This document shows positions 62,016 to 64,000 of a DNA stretch of 64,000 nt, piece by piece. Under the pieces are notes generated by a model. It was not told where the DNA came from, made no database searches, and saw only the letters and a program-made list of their open reading frames with translations. The first letter of the stretch is position 1, and each line of letters opens with the position of its first letter. The stretch is from CAVPOO01 sp963707015 (lineage in GTDB: Bacteria > Pseudomonadota > Gammaproteobacteria > Thiohalobacterales > Thiohalobacteraceae): contig CAVPOO010000017.1 in NCBI GenBank assembly GCA_963707015.1, positions 100,245-164,244 of the forward strand, given 5' to 3'. A program made the translations under genes and the position numbers.

Positions 62016-63149
62016 ATGAAGAGCGCCAAATTAACAAAAGCCAATAAAACAGTTTTTGCGATATTGATGATAATGTTGGTGTCATCAATCGCACGCGGAG
62101 CTCACGACGTACCGGAAACGCTGGAGTTTCCAAGGCCATTTCCATACTTTTTTTTCTGTCGCGGCCCCGTTGCAATCGCCACCCACTCTATCACCATAAC
62201 CGGCAACAGTGCATGCCTTCTACCTCCTCGCCGCGAGCGAATTTTCGTGGCGCCTAAAGTCACCTTGAAACCCGGATTCAAAATAGAGAAAGGTGATCGC
62301 TTCAAAGCGGGCCCACTTGTGTTCTATCTTCATTTTGTCGCGATGGCAGCTGACGCGGATTTTCCTAACCATGATGGCATAACAACGCCGAGCACATGTA
62401 CTAACTGCCGAACCGGATTTCATCCATTCGTCGCGGAGGATATTCCATTGTTGCTGGAGTCTATCAACAGGCATTTCGTCACGGAAACCGGGATGCGTTT
62501 CGTACGTTTCAAGTTCGGTGGCTTTACGGCTTATGACGAGTTACCAGGCTAGCGACAAACTGGAAACGCTTTATTCCAGTATTACCTCCAGCGGACCATA
62601 TAGCGGGTCGACAAACGATACGAATTTCAACAGCTGCACATCCCCACGTCTGTGCAACCATAACGCCATAAATGTATATTTATTTGATAACAATTATCAA
62701 GGAGAGGGAAATACGAGTCATGGGAAGTAACAGCAACAAACCATACATCTTAGTCGATATAGACCGAATTATCGGAATCGATGCGACGACCGGTTTGCCA
62801 GAGGTGACACGGCGTAGATTTGAACACGGCTTGGCCATGGGTTTGGCTTGGGCCATACTTGTGAAGCGTCTAGCATTAGTACGACAAATGCTGAGACTCG
62901 AACGTCATGGGAGCCATCGCGTACTGCTCGGCATTGACAGGCGACTGTAGATAACGACGGCAACGATTGTACTTCGCTGGCTGTTCGAGACGGGGGTAAC
63001 AAGAGAAATAGGGTTTTCCTATGAAAGCCTTGACGATTGCCCCACTAGCGCACAGGCGAATTACAAAACACTGGGGCAAGTGGAGTAACGTGATTTATTC
63101 CAATGGATTACGTATTGCTCGTGAACTGACTCCTGAGTATTTCGAGTAG
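62016..63149 (+). pseudogene. Frameshifted secreted zinc-metallopeptidase
   Basis: An exported protein broken by several frameshifts. The first part (62016-62552) has a signal peptide (VFAILMIMLVSSIARG) and ends prematurely; the reading then continues in other frames: 62530-62729 with YLFDNNYQGEGNTSHG, then NKPYILVDIDRI from about 62725, then HGFGLGHTCE from about 62838, and later SYESLDDCPTSAQANY up to ELTPEYFE, stop at 63147-63149. Joining frames gives HGLAHGFGLGH, which is HExxHxxGxxH with the catalytic Glu replaced by Gly and a frameshift between the two halves, so the enzyme is dead. The GC is lower than in the core genome. Confidence 0.7.
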
Positions 63150-63347
63150 GAAAATAAATACGCGACAGTAGGCATAGTTGTTAACTCACATTTGATTGGA
63201 CATTGACGCCAGTTCCTGGATTAACGTTAAGCGAGCAAACGTAGACACCTACGTAAGAATCGCGGTCTGGTAAAGTATCTGAAGTTATAAATATCAAAAC
63301 ATCATCGAAGAGAGGTGTTTAGAAGGTTGATCTTCATAACCGCTCCT
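63150..63347. other. AT-rich noncoding stretch
   Basis: No gene or RNA is recognised in these about 200 bases. Confidence 0.35.
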
Positions 63348-63366
63348 GGAAAATGGTGCCGGAAAT
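63348..63366. repeat. 19-base direct repeat, left copy (attachment-site-like)
   Basis: GGAAAATGGTGCCGGAAAT, identical to 63560-63578. It equals the 3' end of tRNA-Thr on the minus strand (13 bases including CCA) plus six bases beyond. Duplication of a tRNA 3' end is what integrase-mediated insertion leaves. Confidence 0.75.
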
Positions 63367-63559
63367 CGATGAGCCACATATCCAGACCCTTCGGGGATAA
63401 CTGAATATTACTGTTTCTTAATAAATGAAAAAGATGTTATCTCCACGTTCAGTCGAACCGGAAATCGATGATATGTGATGATGTGGTGGCTTCAGAAGGG
63501 TGGTGAAGGAAGTCTCACCCCTTTGGTTAACCCCTGAGGTGGACTCCCTCTACACCTGA
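63367..63559. other. Short noncoding segment between the 19-base direct repeats
   Basis: 193 bases without a gene. A further partial copy of the left repeat's right flank (CCGGAAATCGATGA, 14 bases) occurs at 63458-63471. Probably the remnant of a deleted integrated element. Confidence 0.4.
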
Positions 63560-63578
63560 GGAAAATGGTGCCGGAAAT
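63560..63578. repeat. 19-base direct repeat, right copy (within tRNA-Thr 3' end)
   Basis: Second exact copy of GGAAAATGGTGCCGGAAAT; it forms the 3' end of the truncated tRNA-Thr. Confidence 0.75.
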
Positions 63579-63632
63579 AGGAATCGAACCTACGACCTTC
63601 TCATTACGAATGAGCTGCTCTACCAACTGAGC
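63566..63632 (-). pseudogene. 5'-truncated tRNA-Thr(CGU)
   Basis: On the minus strand the D arm (GCTCAGTTGGTAGAGC), anticodon loop with CGU (63606-63608), T arm and CCA end are all tRNA-Thr-like. The 5' acceptor strand should read GCCGGAA, but the sequence changes to IS91-type DNA, giving GCCGGTC with two mismatches at the base of the stem. The anticodon stem also has a mismatch at its end. It is probably nonfunctional, cut by recombination with the IS91-like fragment at a shared CCGGC. Confidence 0.7.
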
Positions 63633-63633
63633 G

Positions 63634-64000
63634 GACCGGCGCGGTCACGCTGATCCAGCGCTTCGGCAGTGCGCTCAACCTGAACGTCCACTTTCACATG
63701 CTGTTCCTCGACGGGGTGTATGTCGAGCGTCCCGACAGCTCGCTACGCTTCCCGCTGGGTGAGGGGCCCCTACCAGCGCCGAGTTGGCCGGGCTTACCCA
63801 GACCCTGGCACGGCGCATTGGTCGCTTCCTGGAGCGCCAGGGCTTGTTGGAACGCGATGCGGAGAACAGCTATCTGTCCGGCGACGTGCTCGAAGCCGGC
63901 CCGATGGATCAGCTCCTGGGTTCGTCGATCACCTACCGCATCGCCGTCGGGCCGCAGCAGGGTCGCAAGGTATTCACGCTACAGACACTGCACTGCAATT
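63634..64000 (+). pseudogene. IS91-family transposase fragment, frameshifted, cut by window edge
   Basis: The sequence aligns by eye with the middle of the transposase at 59430-59790: AVTLIQRFGSALNLNVHFHM, LFLDGVYVE, then after a frameshift near 63765 LAGLTQTLARRIGRFLERQ and SSITYRIAVGPQQGRKVF. It lacks the N-terminal part and ends at the edge. It differs throughout from the intact copy, so it is a separate, older relative, not a duplicate. Confidence 0.88.

Overview
The window looks like chromosomal DNA of a GC-rich gammaproteobacterium. The run mutS - pncC - thpR - recA - recX - alaS - lysC - csrA - tRNA-Ser(GCU) - tRNA-Arg(ACG) is the classical gammaproteobacterial recA neighbourhood. The fdxA/feoAB genes, the AddAB-type nuclease pair, the NfeD/slipin pair and an RND pump fit a free-living, possibly Chromatiales-like lineage; that last placement is inference.

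Layout. 1-6.6 kb: a MoxR ATPase with its metallopeptidase/VWA partner, an HDOD protein, adenylate kinase and a GGDEF diguanylate cyclase. 6.6-11.6 kb: a thioredoxin, Lon protease, MoeA and a SIMPL-domain periplasmic protein. 11.8-16.3 kb: an RND adaptor and pump. 16.26-16.73 kb: a palindrome-rich, noncoding, repeat-bounded element that carries the stop codons of both flanking genes. 16.7-24.7 kb: an ACP/acyl-AMP ligase/acyltransferase fusion, NfeD plus slipin, XerD, DsbC and a CnoX-type thioredoxin. 24.7-31.6 kb: AddA- and AddB-like helicase/nuclease genes on the minus strand; the gap between them holds a GGA-rich segment ending in a strong plus-strand terminator, a candidate CsrA-sequestering sRNA. 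31.6-34.2 kb: ferredoxin and feoAB with a Fur-type box. 34.4-36.8 kb: a PepSY-like protein with a PhoPQ-like two-component system. 36.8-43.2 kb: an eight-gene, tightly packed minus-strand operon of envelope proteins, mostly unrecognised, with an inner-membrane protein resembling the MotA/ExbB group, a membrane coiled-coil protein, two lipoproteins, a SPOR-like protein and a lytic transglycosylase. 43.3-43.5 kb: a heptanucleotide tandem array able to form G-quadruplexes. 43.5-54.1 kb: the mutS-to-tRNA core block, with a second heptanucleotide array after alaS.

From the 3' end of tRNA-Arg (54.1 kb) to the right edge the sequence is accessory. It has a tyrosine integrase, an AlpA-like HTH protein and an FlhC/FlhD-like regulator pair, all co-oriented. 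The pair is reminiscent of the SetCD/AcaCD/BisDC activators of integrative and conjugative elements. Next come an orphan NarL/GacA-like response regulator, a VOC-family protein, a complete IS91-type transposase, an IS5-type remnant, two secreted proteins of lower GC (one a frameshifted zinc-metallopeptidase pseudogene), a 5'-truncated tRNA-Thr(CGU) flanked by a 19-bp direct repeat, and a second, frameshifted IS91 fragment running off the window.

The best candidates for something undescribed are the envelope operon, the FlhDC-like activator pair tied to an integrase, the GGA-rich candidate sRNA, and the palindromic element at 16.3-16.7 kb.
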